Shown piece after piece: positions 36,189 through 46,043 of a stretch of 64,000 bases of DNA (position 1 is the stretch's first letter; each line of letters opens with the position of its first letter). Origin of the DNA: Rhodobacter sp. Har01 (GTDB lineage: Bacteria > Pseudomonadota > Alphaproteobacteria > Rhodobacterales > Rhodobacteraceae); assembly GCF_020564565.1 (NCBI RefSeq), contig NZ_JAJCTD010000001.1, positions 372,001-436,000 of the forward strand, given 5' to 3'. Both the position numbers and the translations under genes were made by a program. The notes beneath the pieces were generated by a model. It saw only the letters and a program-made list of their open reading frames with translations. It made no database searches and was not told the DNA's origin.

Positions 36189-36875
36189 ATGAAACGGTCC
36201 CGCATCAACGCGATCATGTCAGCCGCGGACGAGATGATCCGCCGGCACGGCTTCGTTCTGCCGCCCTTCGCCTTCTGGTCTCCGGACCAGTTCCGCGCCC
36301 GTCGCGACACCGCCCGACGGGTGATCGAGGCCCGCTGCGGTTGGGACATCACCGACTACGGCCAGGGCCGGTTCGACGAGATGGGGTTGTTCCTGTTCAC
36401 CCTGCGCAACGGCAGCTTGGCCGACCTGCAGCGCGGTGGCGGCATGTGCTATGCCGAAAAGCTGCTGATCAGCCGGCAGGACCAGCTTTCCCCCATGCAC
36501 ACCCATATCCTGAAGGCCGAGGACATCATCAACCGGGGCGGCGCCACCCTTGTGGTGCAGCTATACGGCAGTGACGACGCCGGCCGCTTTGCCGAAGACC
36601 GCGGCGGTCGGGTGCGCTGCGACGGCATCGACCGCGCCTATGGCCCGGGCGAGAAGCTGCGCCTTGCCCCCGGAGAAAGCGTCACCCTGATGCCCGGCGA
36701 CTGGCATGCCTTCTGGGGCGAAGGCGGCGACGTGCTGATCGGCGAGGTCTCGACCGTCAACGACGACCTGACCGACAACATCTTCCGCGAGCCTATCGGC
36801 CGCTTTGCCGACGTCGAGGAGGACGAGCCGCCGACCCATCTTCTGGTCAGCGACTACGACCGCTGGCTGGCCTGA
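36189..36875 (+). CDS. D-lyxose isomerase-like cupin protein
   Basis: This 228-residue cupin matches the D-lyxose ketol-isomerase family in length and pattern. The metal-binding region is SPMHTHILKAEDIINRGG near residues 99-116, and the last histidine is in MPGDWHAFWGEGG. It should interconvert D-lyxose and D-xylulose (and perhaps mannose and fructose). Start 36189 follows GGAGGGCGGCGC. Its 3' end overlaps the WYL regulator on the other strand by 29 bases. Confidence 0.8.
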   Translation: MKRSRINAIMSAADEMIRRHGFVLPPFAFWSPDQFRARRDTARRVIEARCGWDITDYGQGRFDEMGLFLFTLRNGSLADLQRGGGMCYAEKLLISRQDQLSPMHTHILKAEDIINRGGATLVVQLYGSDDAGRFAEDRGGRVRCDGIDRAYGPGEKLRLAPGESVTLMPGDWHAFWGEGGDVLIGEVSTVNDDLTDNIFREPIGRFADVEEDEPPTHLLVSDYDRWLA

Positions 36876-37557
36876 CTCCGGCGCGCAACTGGTCGATGAA
36901 GCGGCGCAGAAGCGCCACGCGGCGGGGGCGGAAGCTGTCTTCGGCAAGCCGGACTTCGGACATTTCCGACAGGTGAAACCGCCGGAAATCCTGGCGCAGG
37001 CAGCACCAGGCCAGGCACATCAGCGCGCTGTCCAGATAGACCAGCGCCAGGGGCCAGATCCGGCGGCGGGTCAGGCTGCCGTCCCGGTCGCGGTAGGCGA
37101 TGTCCAGAGCGCGCTCGTCCCAGGCGGCTTGGCGCACCAGGGCCATGTGTGGCGGTGCCGGCGGCCGGGTCTCGCCGCGATAGACCTGGTGGGTGGCGTG
37201 GATCGCCTGCCGCTGGACGCGCTCGGGCAGGGTGGCGACGATCTTGGCCAGCGCCAGATCGGCTGCCCGGGCCAGCTCGGCATCGCCGGCCAGCCGCACT
37301 TCGGCAAGGCCCATCACCAGCGCCTCGACCTCGAGCCGTGTGAACATCTGCGGCGGCAGGGCCGGGTCTTCGGCCAGGGTATAGCCCAGACCCGCCGCCC
37401 CTTCGATCCGCGCCCCTCCGGCGCGCAGCGCGTCGATGTCGCGATAGAGGGTCCGCAGGCTGACCGAGGTTTCTGCGGCCAGGCGCGCGGCCGTCACCGG
37501 CTGCGGCAGGCGACGCAGCACATCGAGAAGGCGGAACAGGCGGTCGGCACGGGCCAT
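36847..37557 (-). CDS. YafY-type HTH-WYL transcriptional regulator
   Basis: This 236-residue regulator has an N-terminal winged helix (RLFRLLDVLRRLPQPVTAAR, recognition SVSLRTLYRDIDAL) and a C-terminal WYL domain with PLALVYLDSALMCLAWCCLR. WYL domains sense ligands or nucleic acids. It is divergent from the glutathione-S-transferase gene. CTGACAG repeats just upstream of the start suggest control of itself and of that gene. Confidence 0.85.
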   Translation of the reverse strand: MARADRLFRLLDVLRRLPQPVTAARLAAETSVSLRTLYRDIDALRAGGARIEGAAGLGYTLAEDPALPPQMFTRLEVEALVMGLAEVRLAGDAELARAADLALAKIVATLPERVQRQAIHATHQVYRGETRPPAPPHMALVRQAAWDERALDIAYRDRDGSLTRRRIWPLALVYLDSALMCLAWCCLRQDFRRFHLSEMSEVRLAEDSFRPRRVALLRRFIDQLRAGVRPASGRSR

Positions 37558-37562
37558 GGCTG

Positions 37563-37579
37563 CTGACAGATTCTGACAG
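37563..37579. promoter_or_regulatory. CTGACAG direct repeat, likely YafY-type operator
   Basis: Two copies of CTGACAG (37563-37569 and 37573-37579) are ten bases apart, one helical turn. They begin five bases before the WYL regulator start and lie in the divergent region with the GST gene. The same heptamer forms a palindrome before the related regulator at 60416-60775. Confidence 0.55.
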
Positions 37580-37646
37580 GAGACCGGCAGTATACCGGGG
37601 CAGGGCCGGATCGCAACGACCGGGCCAGGCCAAGAGGAGACCGCCC

Positions 37647-38264
37647 ATGCTGACCTTCTTTCATGCCCCGAACAGCCGCTCGACCCGCGTCCTGGCGCTG
37701 CTGCGCGAGATGGACGCGACCGACGCGGTGGACATCCGCCTGACCGACATCCCGCGGCGGGACGGCACCGGCCACCGCGACCCCGGCAATCCGCACCCCG
37801 AAGGCAAGGTGCCGGCGCTGCTGCATGACGGGACCCTGGTCACCGAGACTGCCGCGGTGATGCTGTATCTGACCACGCTGTTTCCCGACCGGGGACTGGC
37901 GCCGGTGCCGGGCGATCCGGCCCATGGCGCCTGTCTGGGCTGGCTGTTCTGGTATGGCAACGTGATGGAGCCGGTGCTGATCCATGAAGCCGCGGACCTG
38001 TCGCACCCCTTCCTCGACGCCACCTTCCGCGGCCCGGCCGAGGTCGCGGCGCGCATCTCGGCCGCGCTGGAACGGGGGCCCTGGCTGTTGGGCCAGCGGT
38101 TCTCGGCGGCGGACCTGCTGGTGCATTCGGCCTATGCCTGGTTCCGCGAGACGATGCCGCAGGATGCGCGCATCCGTGACTGGGTGGACCGCTGCGTCGA
38201 CCGCCCGGCGCTGCGCTGGGCGGCCGAGCAGGATGCGGCCTGGGCGGCTGCGGCAGCCGCCTGA
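37647..38264 (+). CDS. glutathione S-transferase family protein
   Basis: This 205-residue protein has the thioredoxin-like N-terminal domain (FFHAPNSRSTRVLALLRE, then GKVPALLHDGTLVTETAAVM with the glutathione-contact loop) and the helical C-terminal domain (RFSAADLLVHSAYAW). It probably conjugates glutathione to an electrophile. AAGAGGAG precedes the start. The divergent WYL regulator is a likely controller. Confidence 0.85.
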   Translation: MLTFFHAPNSRSTRVLALLREMDATDAVDIRLTDIPRRDGTGHRDPGNPHPEGKVPALLHDGTLVTETAAVMLYLTTLFPDRGLAPVPGDPAHGACLGWLFWYGNVMEPVLIHEAADLSHPFLDATFRGPAEVAARISAALERGPWLLGQRFSAADLLVHSAYAWFRETMPQDARIRDWVDRCVDRPALRWAAEQDAAWAAAAAA

Positions 38265-38269
38265 CTGCA

Positions 38270-38298
38270 GCAAGGGCCGCCCGATGGGCGGCCCTTGC
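38270..38298. terminator. bidirectional hairpin between convergent genes
   Basis: Thirteen-base perfect arms GCAAGGGCCGCCC and GGGCGGCCCTTGC surround GAT. The U-tract is missing on both strands, so termination may be weak or rho-aided. It separates GST from the L,D-transpeptidase. Confidence 0.65.
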
Positions 38299-38323
38299 CA
38301 GGACAGGGTTGCGATGCGCCGGA

Positions 38324-39292
38324 TCAGTTCGACGGGCAGGCGCCGTTGACCAGAGGCACCGCGCAGGCCGGGGCCGGCGCGACCGCCGGAGCCGGGGCCG
38401 CCGGAGCCGGGGCCGCCGGAGCGGCCGGAGCGGCGGCGGGCACCACCGGGGCAGCGGGGGCCGGCGCAGCGCCGGTCACGATCGAGGGCGGCGGCAGGAC
38501 ATTCAGCGTCGGCATCGCCGGGGCGGCCACGACCGCTGCGGCGGGCTTTTTCGACACCGCCGGCGGTTTCGGGATCGACAGGCCCTTCGGCATCTCGCCC
38601 GAGGCGGTGAGCACGATCACCTTTTCGCCGCCCTTGACCCGCTCGAACAGGTCCATCACGTCCTGGTTGATCATCCGGATGCAGCCGGACGAGGCATTCC
38701 GGCCGATCGACTGCCATTCCGGGGTGCCGTGGATGCGGTAGCCGTAATCCACCCCGCCCGAGGTCAGGTAGATGGCACGCGCGCCCAAGGGGTTGGTCGG
38801 ACCGCCGGGCTGGCCGTTTTCCCACTTCGACAGTTCCGGCTTGCGGGCGATCATCTCTTTCGGCGGCGTCCAGGTCGGCCAGTGCTTCTTTTCGGCCACG
38901 ATGGCCGTGCCCGACCACTGGAAGCCGGCCTTGCCGACGGCGATGCCGTAGCGCAGGGCCTTGTTGCGGCCCATGATGTAGTAAAGCACCTTTTGCCGCG
39001 GGTCGATGATGATCGTCCCCGGGGCTTCGTTGCTGGTGTATTCGACGACCTGGCGGCGGAAGGCGGCGGGGATCTGCTCGACCGGCAGGGCCGGGACCGT
39101 ATAGACGCCGTCCGATTTGGCGACATAGACGTTGTCGTCGGCCTTGGGCAGCGCGGGCGCGTTCGAGGTGCTGCCAACCGGCTGGCCGGTCATCGGATCG
39201 ACGCAGGCGGCAAGAAGGCTTGCGGCCAGAATGGCCACGACGGGGGTTTTCAGCAGGGCGGGCACACCGGACAATCGCATCGCTTGGCTCAT
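38324..39292 (-). CDS. L,D-transpeptidase (YkuD domain) lipoprotein
   Basis: This 322-residue protein has a lipoprotein signal (VVAILAASLLAAC, cysteine at residue 30). The YkuD catalytic motif HGTPEWQSIGRNASSGCIRM contains the essential histidine and cysteine. It forms 3-3 peptidoglycan cross-links or attaches proteins to peptidoglycan in the periplasm. The C-terminal 75 residues are an Ala/Pro repeat ending with two cysteines (CAVPLVNGAC). Upstream is a small stem at 39304-39323. Confidence 0.87.
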   Translation of the reverse strand: MSQAMRLSGVPALLKTPVVAILAASLLAACVDPMTGQPVGSTSNAPALPKADDNVYVAKSDGVYTVPALPVEQIPAAFRRQVVEYTSNEAPGTIIIDPRQKVLYYIMGRNKALRYGIAVGKAGFQWSGTAIVAEKKHWPTWTPPKEMIARKPELSKWENGQPGGPTNPLGARAIYLTSGGVDYGYRIHGTPEWQSIGRNASSGCIRMINQDVMDLFERVKGGEKVIVLTASGEMPKGLSIPKPPAVSKKPAAAVVAAPAMPTLNVLPPPSIVTGAAPAPAAPVVPAAAPAAPAAPAPAAPAPAVAPAPACAVPLVNGACPSN

Positions 39293-39397
39293 CTGTTTAT
39301 GTCCCGGGAACGGAGGTTCCCGGAAACGGTTGCCGCGACCCTAGAGGATGCCTGCCTCAGCGTCAAACCGCGCATCGATCCCGATGATGACAGGATT

Positions 39398-39435
39398 GTG
39401 AAAATCCGTCGGTGTTGTGAGAATCCGTCGGTCTT
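39398..39435. repeat. 19-bp tandem direct repeat
   Basis: Two adjacent copies, GTGAAAATCCGTCGGTGTT (39398-39416) and GTGAGAATCCGTCGGTCTT (39417-39435), differ at two positions. They lie between the 3' end of kynU and the start of the transpeptidase gene, both on the minus strand. Copies at this phase could be a regulator site for the transpeptidase. Confidence 0.75.
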
Positions 39436-39449
39436 GCCGGCGTCGCAGC

Positions 39450-40646
39450 TCAGGTCACGCCGGCGCGGGTCTTGAATTCCGGACGGTCCCAGGTGCCCTT
39501 GGCCATGATGGCTGCAAGGATCGCGGCCGCGCGGTCGATGTCGGCCTCGTCGATGTAGAGCGGCGTCACACCGAAGCGCAGGATGTCGGGGGCACGGAAG
39601 TCGCCGATCACGCCTTCGGCGATCAGGGCCTGCATGATGGCATAGCCTTCGGGGTGGCGGAAGCTGACCTGGCTGCCGCGGCTTTCGTGGTCGCGGGGGG
39701 TGGCCAGGGTCAGGGCGGGGCAGGCGGCTTCGACCGCGGCGATGAAGCGGTCCTGCAGCGCCAGCGCGCGGGCGCGCAGGTCGTTCAGGTCCACGGCGTC
39801 CCAGACGTCCAGCGCGGCATCGAGGGCGGCAAGTTGCAGGATGGGGGGCGTGCCGACGCGCATCCGCTCGATGCCCTGGCCGGGGCGATAGTCCAGGTCG
39901 AAGGCGAAGGGCGCCGCATGCCCCAGCCAGCCCGAAAGCGCGGGGCGGGCGGCGTCCTGATGGCGCGGCGCGACGTAGATGAAGGCCGGGCCGCCGGGGC
40001 CGGAGTTCAGGTACTTGTAGCTGCAGCCCACGGCAAAGTCGGCGCCGTCGCGGGCCAGGTGCACCGGAAAGGCGCCAGCGGAATGCGCCAGGTCCCAGAC
40101 CACCAGCGCGCCGTGCGCATGCGCCTTCCGGATCAGTCGCGCCATGTCGTGGCGGCGTCCGGTGCGGTAGTCGACCTCGGTCAGCATCAGGACGGCGACG
40201 GTGCCGTCGATGGCCTCTTCCACCGCCTCGGGGGCGACGGTGCGCAGGGCATAGCCCTGGCCCAGGGTGCGCACCAGCCCGTCGGCCATATACAGGTCGG
40301 ACGGGAAGTTGCCGGTGTCGGACAGGATCACCCGGCGGCCGGGGTTCATTTCCACCGCCGAGGCCAGCGCCTGGTAGACCTTGATCGACAGCGTGTCGCC
40401 CATCACCACGCTGCCGGGTTCCGCGCCAACCAGTCGGGCGATGCGGTTGCCGACGCGGGCCGGCATCTCCATCCAGCCGGCCGCGTTCCAGCCGCGGATC
40501 AGCATCCGGCCCCATTCGGCGGTGACTGTGGTCTGCAGGCGCTGTTCCACCCCGCGCGGCAGCGGACCCAGCGAGTTGCCGTCAAGGTAGATCACCCCTT
40601 GGGGCAACAGGAACTGGCGCTTGGTGGCGGCGAAATCGGTGGACAT
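39450..40646 (-). CDS. kynU: kynureninase
   Basis: Kynureninase cleaves kynurenine to anthranilate and alanine in tryptophan breakdown. The 398-residue PLP enzyme has the family N-terminus YLDGNSLGPLPRG, the WDLAHSAGAFP segment and the PLP lysine in VGCSYKYLNSGPGGPAF. No tryptophan dioxygenase is present in the window. The alpha/beta hydrolase at 49031 could be the formamidase of the same pathway, but is 9 kb away. Confidence 0.92.
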   Translation of the reverse strand: MSTDFAATKRQFLLPQGVIYLDGNSLGPLPRGVEQRLQTTVTAEWGRMLIRGWNAAGWMEMPARVGNRIARLVGAEPGSVVMGDTLSIKVYQALASAVEMNPGRRVILSDTGNFPSDLYMADGLVRTLGQGYALRTVAPEAVEEAIDGTVAVLMLTEVDYRTGRRHDMARLIRKAHAHGALVVWDLAHSAGAFPVHLARDGADFAVGCSYKYLNSGPGGPAFIYVAPRHQDAARPALSGWLGHAAPFAFDLDYRPGQGIERMRVGTPPILQLAALDAALDVWDAVDLNDLRARALALQDRFIAAVEAACPALTLATPRDHESRGSQVSFRHPEGYAIMQALIAEGVIGDFRAPDILRFGVTPLYIDEADIDRAAAILAAIMAKGTWDRPEFKTRAGVT

Positions 40647-40788
40647 GCGAGGACCCTTTTTCTGCTGGTCCGGTCATGCCTCAGGGCCGGCGGAATGCCA
40701 AGGTCCAAGTTCCCTTGGCGCGGCATGCTGGCGGCTTGCCATTCCGCGGCAGGACCCCGAAGCTGGTGCCACAAGAAGGGGATGCAGG

Positions 40789-41274
40789 ATGCGCGAACTC
40801 AAGGAACTTGACTATCCGCCGGTCTGGACGGCGATGGCGGTGCTGGTCGCCTGGCAACTGGGGCGGCTGTGGCCCTGGGGTTTTCTGGGAGTGGTCGGGT
40901 CGTTTCTGGGCCTGGCGCTGGCGATCTTCGGCGCGATTCTGATGGTCTTCGCGTCGGGGCAGATGTTCCTGGCCCGCACCACGGTCATTCCGCACAAGAC
41001 CCCGACCACGATCGTGCGAAGCGGGCTTTACGCCGTCACCCGCAACCCGATCTATCTGGGCGATCTGCTGATCTTTGCCGGCGCGCTGGTGTATTTCGGG
41101 GCGCTCTGGGCGCTGCCGCTGCTGGTGCCGTTCGTCTGGATCATCGAGACCCGGTTCATCCTGAGCGAGGAAGCGCGGTTGCGGGCCGCCTTCCCGGCCG
41201 AGTTCGACGCCTGGTCGCAGCGCACGCAGCGCTGGATCAACTGGCTGCCCTTCGGCAACGGCCTGCGGCGATGA
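40789..41274 (+). CDS. isoprenylcysteine/phospholipid methyltransferase-like membrane protein
   Basis: This 161-residue integral membrane protein belongs to the ICMT/PEMT-like family. It has three to four hydrophobic helices and the signature GLYAVTRNPIYLGDLLIFAG followed by the C-terminal IIETRFILSEEARLRAAFP. The family uses S-adenosylmethionine; the substrate of bacterial members is usually unknown. AAGGGGATGCAGG lies before the start. It is divergent from kynU. Confidence 0.8.
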   Translation: MRELKELDYPPVWTAMAVLVAWQLGRLWPWGFLGVVGSFLGLALAIFGAILMVFASGQMFLARTTVIPHKTPTTIVRSGLYAVTRNPIYLGDLLIFAGALVYFGALWALPLLVPFVWIIETRFILSEEARLRAAFPAEFDAWSQRTQRWINWLPFGNGLRR

Positions 41275-41368
41275 TGCATCTGCAGCACGCGCAATTCGGG
41301 ATTGAAAGAAAGTTGCGCGCCGCGTAGGGACGCGGTGGTGAAATCGGCCGGCACGGGAGGTGAGGGCG

Positions 41369-42940
41369 GTGAAGATCGGTGCTTTGACGGAAGTGTTCGC
41401 AGGCGAGAACCGGGTGGCGATGACGCCCGAATCGGCGCTGGCCATCCAGAAGCTGGGGCACAGCTGCTGCATCCAGGCGGGCGCGGGCGAAAAGGCGGGC
41501 TTCACCGACGCGGCCTATGCCGCGGCCGGGGTCGAGGTGCTGGCGGATGCCGCGGCGGTGCTGAAGGCCGCCGAGGTGGTGGTCAAGGTGCGCGGGCCGG
41601 ATGCGGATGAGGCCAAGGCCCTGGGCAAGGGCCAGACGCTGATCAGCTTCTTCTGGCCGGCGCAGAACCCGGAATTGCTGGAAACCGTCAAGGACCGCGG
41701 CGCCACCGTTGTCGCCATGGACATGGTGCCCCGCATCAGCCGGGCGCAGAAGATGGATGCGCTGTCGTCGATGGCCAACCTCGCCGGCTACCGCGCGGTG
41801 ATCGAGGCGGCGAACAACTTCGGCCGCTTCTTCACCGGGCAGGTGACGGCCGCCGGCAAGATCCCCCCGGCCAAGGTGCTGGTGGTGGGGGCGGGCGTGG
41901 CCGGTCTGGCGGCGATCGGCGCCAGCGTCAGCCTGGGCGCCGTGACCTATGCCTTCGACGTGCGCCCCGAAGTGGCCGAGCAGATCGAATCGATGGGGGC
42001 CGAGTTCGTTTTCCTCGACTTCGAGGAAAAGCAGGACGGCGCGGCGACGGGCGGCTATGCGGCCCCCTCGTCCCCTGAATTCCGCGAAAAGCAGCTGGCC
42101 AAGTTCCGCGAACTGGCGCCCGAGATGGACATCGTCATCACCACGGCGCTGATCCCCGGCCGCCCGGCGCCCAAGCTGTGGACCGAGGACATGGTCCGCG
42201 CGATGAAGCGCGGCAGCGTGATCGTCGATCTGGCGGCCGAGCGGGGCGGCAACTGCGACCTGACGGTGCCGGATGAAAAGATCGTCACCGACAATGGCGT
42301 GACCATCGTCGGCTACTCCGACTTCCCCAGCCGGATGGCGGCCCAGGCCAGCAGCCTTTATTCCAACAATATCCGCCACATGCTGACCGACCTGACGCCC
42401 AAGAAGGATGGCGTCATCCACCACAACATGGAGGATGACGTGATCCGCGGCGCCACCGTGGCGCATGACGGTGCGGTCACCTATCCGCCGCCGCCGCCCA
42501 AGGTGCAGGCCATTGCCGCCGCGAAACCCAAGGAAAAGGCCAAGGAACTGACCCCCGAGGAACGCAAGGCCAAGGAACTGGCTGCGTTCAAGAAGCAGAC
42601 CCAGACCCAGGTGGGCATGCTGGCGGGCGGCGGGTTGCTGCTGGCACTGGTCGGGCTTTACGCGCCCGCCAGTTTCATGAGCCACTTCATCGTCTTTGCC
42701 CTGGCCTGCTTCGTGGGCTTCCAGGTGATCTGGAACGTCTCGCATTCGCTGCACACGCCCTTGATGGCGATCACCAACGCGATTTCCGGCATCATCGTGC
42801 TGGGGGCCCTGTTGCAGATCGGCTCGGGCAACTTCTTCGTGCTGATCTTCGCCACCGTCTCGGTGCTGATCGCAACCATCAACATCGTCGGCGGCTTCCT
42901 GGTCACGCGCCGGATGTTGGCCATGTTCCAGAAGTCGTGA
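41369..42940 (+). CDS. pntA: NAD(P) transhydrogenase subunit alpha
   Basis: PntA carries the NAD(H)-binding domain I and part of the membrane domain of the proton-translocating transhydrogenase. The 523-residue product has the alanine-dehydrogenase-like domain ([42 protein letters not shown]) and about four C-terminal membrane helices after a lysine-rich linker. GTG at 41369 is preferred because GGAGG lies eight bases upstream; another GTG is at 41360. With PntB it drives NADPH formation from the proton gradient. Confidence 0.93.
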   Translation: MKIGALTEVFAGENRVAMTPESALAIQKLGHSCCIQAGAGEKAGFTDAAYAAAGVEVLADAAAVLKAAEVVVKVRGPDADEAKALGKGQTLISFFWPAQNPELLETVKDRGATVVAMDMVPRISRAQKMDALSSMANLAGYRAVIEAANNFGRFFTGQVTAAGKIPPAKVLVVGAGVAGLAAIGASVSLGAVTYAFDVRPEVAEQIESMGAEFVFLDFEEKQDGAATGGYAAPSSPEFREKQLAKFRELAPEMDIVITTALIPGRPAPKLWTEDMVRAMKRGSVIVDLAAERGGNCDLTVPDEKIVTDNGVTIVGYSDFPSRMAAQASSLYSNNIRHMLTDLTPKKDGVIHHNMEDDVIRGATVAHDGAVTYPPPPPKVQAIAAAKPKEKAKELTPEERKAKELAAFKKQTQTQVGMLAGGGLLLALVGLYAPASFMSHFIVFALACFVGFQVIWNVSHSLHTPLMAITNAISGIIVLGALLQIGSGNFFVLIFATVSVLIATINIVGGFLVTRRMLAMFQKS

Positions 42941-42950
42941 GGGCCGCGCC

Positions 42951-44396
42951 ATGAGCATCGGATTGACCCAGGGCGCCTATATCGCGGCTGCTGTTCTGTT
43001 CATCCTCGCGCTGGGGGGGCTTTCGGGCCAGGAAAGCGCCAAGCGGGCCGTCTGGTACGGCATCGTCGGCATGGGCATCGCGGTTGTCGCCACGATCTTC
43101 GGGCCGGAAGTGTCGCTTGGCTTCTTCAGCGGCCTGTTCCTGATCGCCGCGCTGGCTGGGGGCGCGTTCCTCGGCTGGAAGGCCGCGACCATGGTGCAGA
43201 TGACCGAGATGCCGCAGATGGTGGCGGCGCTGCACAGCTTCGTCGGCCTGGCGGCGGTGTTCATCGGCCTGAACGCGCATATCGAGGCCGCCCGGGTGCT
43301 GGGCATGGACGAAGCGGCGCGGCAGGCCCTCGCCGGGTTCGGCGCCGTTCTGGCGCACAAGACGCCGGTCGAGTTCAACATCCTGCGGGTTGAGGTGTTC
43401 CTGGGCATCTTCATCGGCGCGGTGACCTTCACCGGCTCGGTGGTGGCCTTCGGCAAGCTGGCCGGCAAGATCGACGGCAAGGCCAAGCAATTGCAGGGCG
43501 GGCACCTGTTGAACGCTGGCGCGGCGCTGCTGTCGGTGCTGATGCTGGTGTTCTACCTGCAATCCGCCTCGATCTTCCCGCTGTTCCTGATGACGGCGCT
43601 GGCCTTCTTCATCGGCTATCACCTGATCATGGGCATCGGCGGCGCCGACATGCCGGTGGTGGTGTCGATGCTGAACAGCTACTCGGGCTGGGCCGCGGCG
43701 GCGATCGGCTTTACCCTGGGCAACGACCTGCTGATCGTGACCGGCGCGCTGGTGGGCTCCTCGGGGGCGATCCTGAGCTACATCATGTGCAAGGCGATGA
43801 ACCGCAGCTTCATCAGCGTGATCCTCGGGGGCTTCGGCAACACCACCGGCCCGGCGATGGAGATCGCCGGCGAGCAGATCGCCATCGACGCCGACGGCGT
43901 GGCGGCGGCGCTGAACGACGCTGACAGCGTGATCATCGTGCCGGGCTACGGCATGGCGGTGGCGCAGGCGCAGCAGTCGGTCAGCGAATTGACCCGCAAG
44001 CTGCGCGCGCGCGGCAAGACCGTGCGCTTTGCCATCCACCCGGTGGCGGGCCGTCTGCCGGGCCACATGAACGTGCTTCTGGCCGAGGCGAAGGTGCCCT
44101 ATGACATCGTGCTGGAGATGGACGAGATCAACGACGATTTCCCCTCGACCGACGTCGCCATCGTCATCGGGTCGAACGACATCGTGAACCCGGCGGCGCA
44201 GGAAGACCCCAACAGCCCGATCGCCGGCATGCCGGTGCTGGAGGTCTGGAAGGCCAAGCAGGTGTTCGTCTCCAAGCGCGGCCAGGGCACCGGCTATTCC
44301 GGCATCGAGAACCCGCTGTTCTACAAGGACAACACGCGGATGTTCTACGGCGACGCCAAGAAAAGCCTGGATGCGCTGATCCCGATGATCGACTGA
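42951..44396 (+). CDS. pntB: NAD(P) transhydrogenase subunit beta
   Basis: PntB forms the rest of the membrane channel and the NADP(H)-binding domain III. The 481-residue product has about nine helices and then [18 protein letters not shown], the NADP fingerprint, near residue 325. The C-terminus contains [20 protein letters not shown] and the [17 protein letters not shown] segment. It lies ten bases after pntA and ends before a clear terminator. Confidence 0.94.
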   Translation: MSIGLTQGAYIAAAVLFILALGGLSGQESAKRAVWYGIVGMGIAVVATIFGPEVSLGFFSGLFLIAALAGGAFLGWKAATMVQMTEMPQMVAALHSFVGLAAVFIGLNAHIEAARVLGMDEAARQALAGFGAVLAHKTPVEFNILRVEVFLGIFIGAVTFTGSVVAFGKLAGKIDGKAKQLQGGHLLNAGAALLSVLMLVFYLQSASIFPLFLMTALAFFIGYHLIMGIGGADMPVVVSMLNSYSGWAAAAIGFTLGNDLLIVTGALVGSSGAILSYIMCKAMNRSFISVILGGFGNTTGPAMEIAGEQIAIDADGVAAALNDADSVIIVPGYGMAVAQAQQSVSELTRKLRARGKTVRFAIHPVAGRLPGHMNVLLAEAKVPYDIVLEMDEINDDFPSTDVAIVIGSNDIVNPAAQEDPNSPIAGMPVLEVWKAKQVFVSKRGQGTGYSGIENPLFYKDNTRMFYGDAKKSLDALIPMID

Positions 44397-44422
44397 TCCC
44401 GGGTCTGCAATCGACGACCGGC

Positions 44423-44446
44423 AAAGGGGGCTTCGGCCCCCTTTTT
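44423..44446 (+). terminator. rho-independent terminator of pntAB
   Basis: Arms AAAGGGGGC (44423-44431) and GCCCCCTTT (44436-44444) have a TTCG loop and are followed by two more T. It separates pntAB from the ABC importer. Confidence 0.92.
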
Positions 44447-44561
44447 CATCCGCACGGCGGCCGGCAAGCGCGGCGCCGGGGCCACTTGCCCGCCTGGGTT
44501 GAGAAACCCCTTCCGCCCGACAAAATTCCGGCTGCGGGCCGTGCCCGGCGTGCGAGGTGCG

Positions 44562-44592
44562 TTGACAGCCAGGGGGGCGGCTGGCCTATGCT
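44562..44592 (+). promoter_or_regulatory. candidate promoter of the polyamine-type ABC operon
   Basis: TTGACA (44562-44567) and TATGCT (44587-44592) are 19 bases apart, a little long for sigma70. They lie 150 bases upstream of the binding-protein gene. Nothing else is recognised in the rest of the gap from 44447 to 44741. Confidence 0.4.
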
Positions 44593-44741
44593 GCGACGCG
44601 CAGGGTTCCGTCAGGCCAGGCCACAATCTGATTGTTACCGGAAGGTGCAAGAAGGCGGTCGCCGGCGGAACCCGACCCAACGACGGCGGGACCACCCGCC
44701 GCGCAACTGAAAGACGTCAACCAGGGAGTACGACCTTGACC

Positions 44742-45860
44742 ATGAAATCCACTCTGAACCGCCGCCGGTTCCTGAAGGCCTCGGCGGCTGGCGCGGGCCT
44801 TCTGGCCGCGCCCTCGATCATCTCGGCGCAGACGACCTCTTCTTCGGGCGTCATCAACTTTGTCGGCTGGGCGGGCTATCCCGCGCTGACCGAAACGGTG
44901 TTCCCGGCCTTCGAGAAGGCCACCGGCATCAAGGTGAACTTCAAGGAACTGCCCGACCAGGACACCATGTTCGCCGAAGCCAAGGTGGCACTGGAAGCCG
45001 GCGGCATCGACATCATCGAACCGACCATCGACCGCTGGGGCGGCTGGAACTCGAACGGCCTGCTGCAGCCCTTCGACGAGGCGAAGCTGGCGATGGACAA
45101 CTATCTGCCGGGCCTGGCCGACGGTTCGGCCGGCGAACGCAGCCGGGCCGACGGCAAGCTGTTTTACGTGCCGTCGAACTGGGGCACCGAGTCGCTGGTG
45201 GTGAACGAAGCCGAGGCCAAGCTCAGCTCTCCGCCCAGCCTGGGCGACCTGTTCAACCCGGCGAACTCGGCGGTGCTGCGCCCGCATTCGACGCTGGCCG
45301 CGATGGGCCGCTGGCTGGACGCGCAGGGCAAGCTGCCGCGGCCGTGGATGGACGGCTACACCGACATGGCCGCCATGGTCGAGCTGTGGGACATCGCGCT
45401 GGCCGAGGCGACCAAGCTGAAGGGCAACGTCGTGCAATGGTGGTCGGGCGAGAACGAGGCCAACGCCGGCTTCACCGCCAATGGTGCCACCATCGGCCTG
45501 TGCTGGGATTCGACCGGCTTCAACCTGCGCAACGACGGCTACAAGTATGTGGCCCCGGTCGAGGGCGCCTTCGCCTGGCATCAGGGCTTTGTGCTGATGA
45601 AGAACGCCGCCAACATCGAACAGGCGCATGAGTTCGTCAAATACGTCTCGACGGCCGAAGGCGCTTCGGGATGGGCCTCGGCCTTCTCGTCGAACCCGGT
45701 CGGCAAGGGTGCGGCCGAACTGATGAACCCCGATGTGTCGACCTACTACAACGGCACCTTCAACGACGAGGCGCTGTCCAAGCTGTGGTGGTGGCCCGAC
45801 CAGTCGGCCGAATTCATCGCCAAGCGCACCGAATACGCCGACAAGTACAAGGCGTCCTGA
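44742..45860 (+). CDS. polyamine-type ABC transporter substrate-binding protein
   Basis: This 372-residue protein begins with a twin-arginine signal (NRRRFLKASAAGAGLLAAPS, cleavage near SAQ), so it reaches the periplasm through Tat; tatABC is also in this window. The mature part resembles spermidine/putrescine binding proteins (VINFVGWAGYPALTETVFPA; WWSGENEANAGFTANGA). It delivers a small cation or amine to the permeases encoded downstream. The ligand cannot be read from sequence. Confidence 0.85.
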   Translation: MKSTLNRRRFLKASAAGAGLLAAPSIISAQTTSSSGVINFVGWAGYPALTETVFPAFEKATGIKVNFKELPDQDTMFAEAKVALEAGGIDIIEPTIDRWGGWNSNGLLQPFDEAKLAMDNYLPGLADGSAGERSRADGKLFYVPSNWGTESLVVNEAEAKLSSPPSLGDLFNPANSAVLRPHSTLAAMGRWLDAQGKLPRPWMDGYTDMAAMVELWDIALAEATKLKGNVVQWWSGENEANAGFTANGATIGLCWDSTGFNLRNDGYKYVAPVEGAFAWHQGFVLMKNAANIEQAHEFVKYVSTAEGASGWASAFSSNPVGKGAAELMNPDVSTYYNGTFNDEALSKLWWWPDQSAEFIAKRTEYADKYKAS

Positions 45861-45883
45861 TCCGGCGCCGACCCGAGACGACG

Positions 45884-45909
45884 CGCCGGGCCCTTCTTGG
45901 GGCCCGGCG
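45884..45909 (+). other. hairpin between binding-protein and ATPase genes
   Basis: Ten-base arms CGCCGGGCCC and GGGCCCGGCG surround a six-base loop, with TGCCTGTTTT after it. A stem here commonly protects the binding-protein message and partly stops transcription, so the binding protein is made in excess. Confidence 0.6.
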
Positions 45910-46043
45910 TGCCTGTTTTCGGCGCGGGACGGTCGCTTTGGGCGCAAGCCCGCATCGCCGTCCGGCGATACCCATTGCGCGCGCGGCGCGGCCTGCTTAG
46001 CCTTGCGCCAAACAAAGAAAACACGACAGGGGGACCACGCGCG

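Noticed and set aside
38270-38298. Classical rho-independent terminator
   Set aside because: The stem is perfect but no T-run follows on either strand, so it is listed only as a weak or bidirectional terminator.
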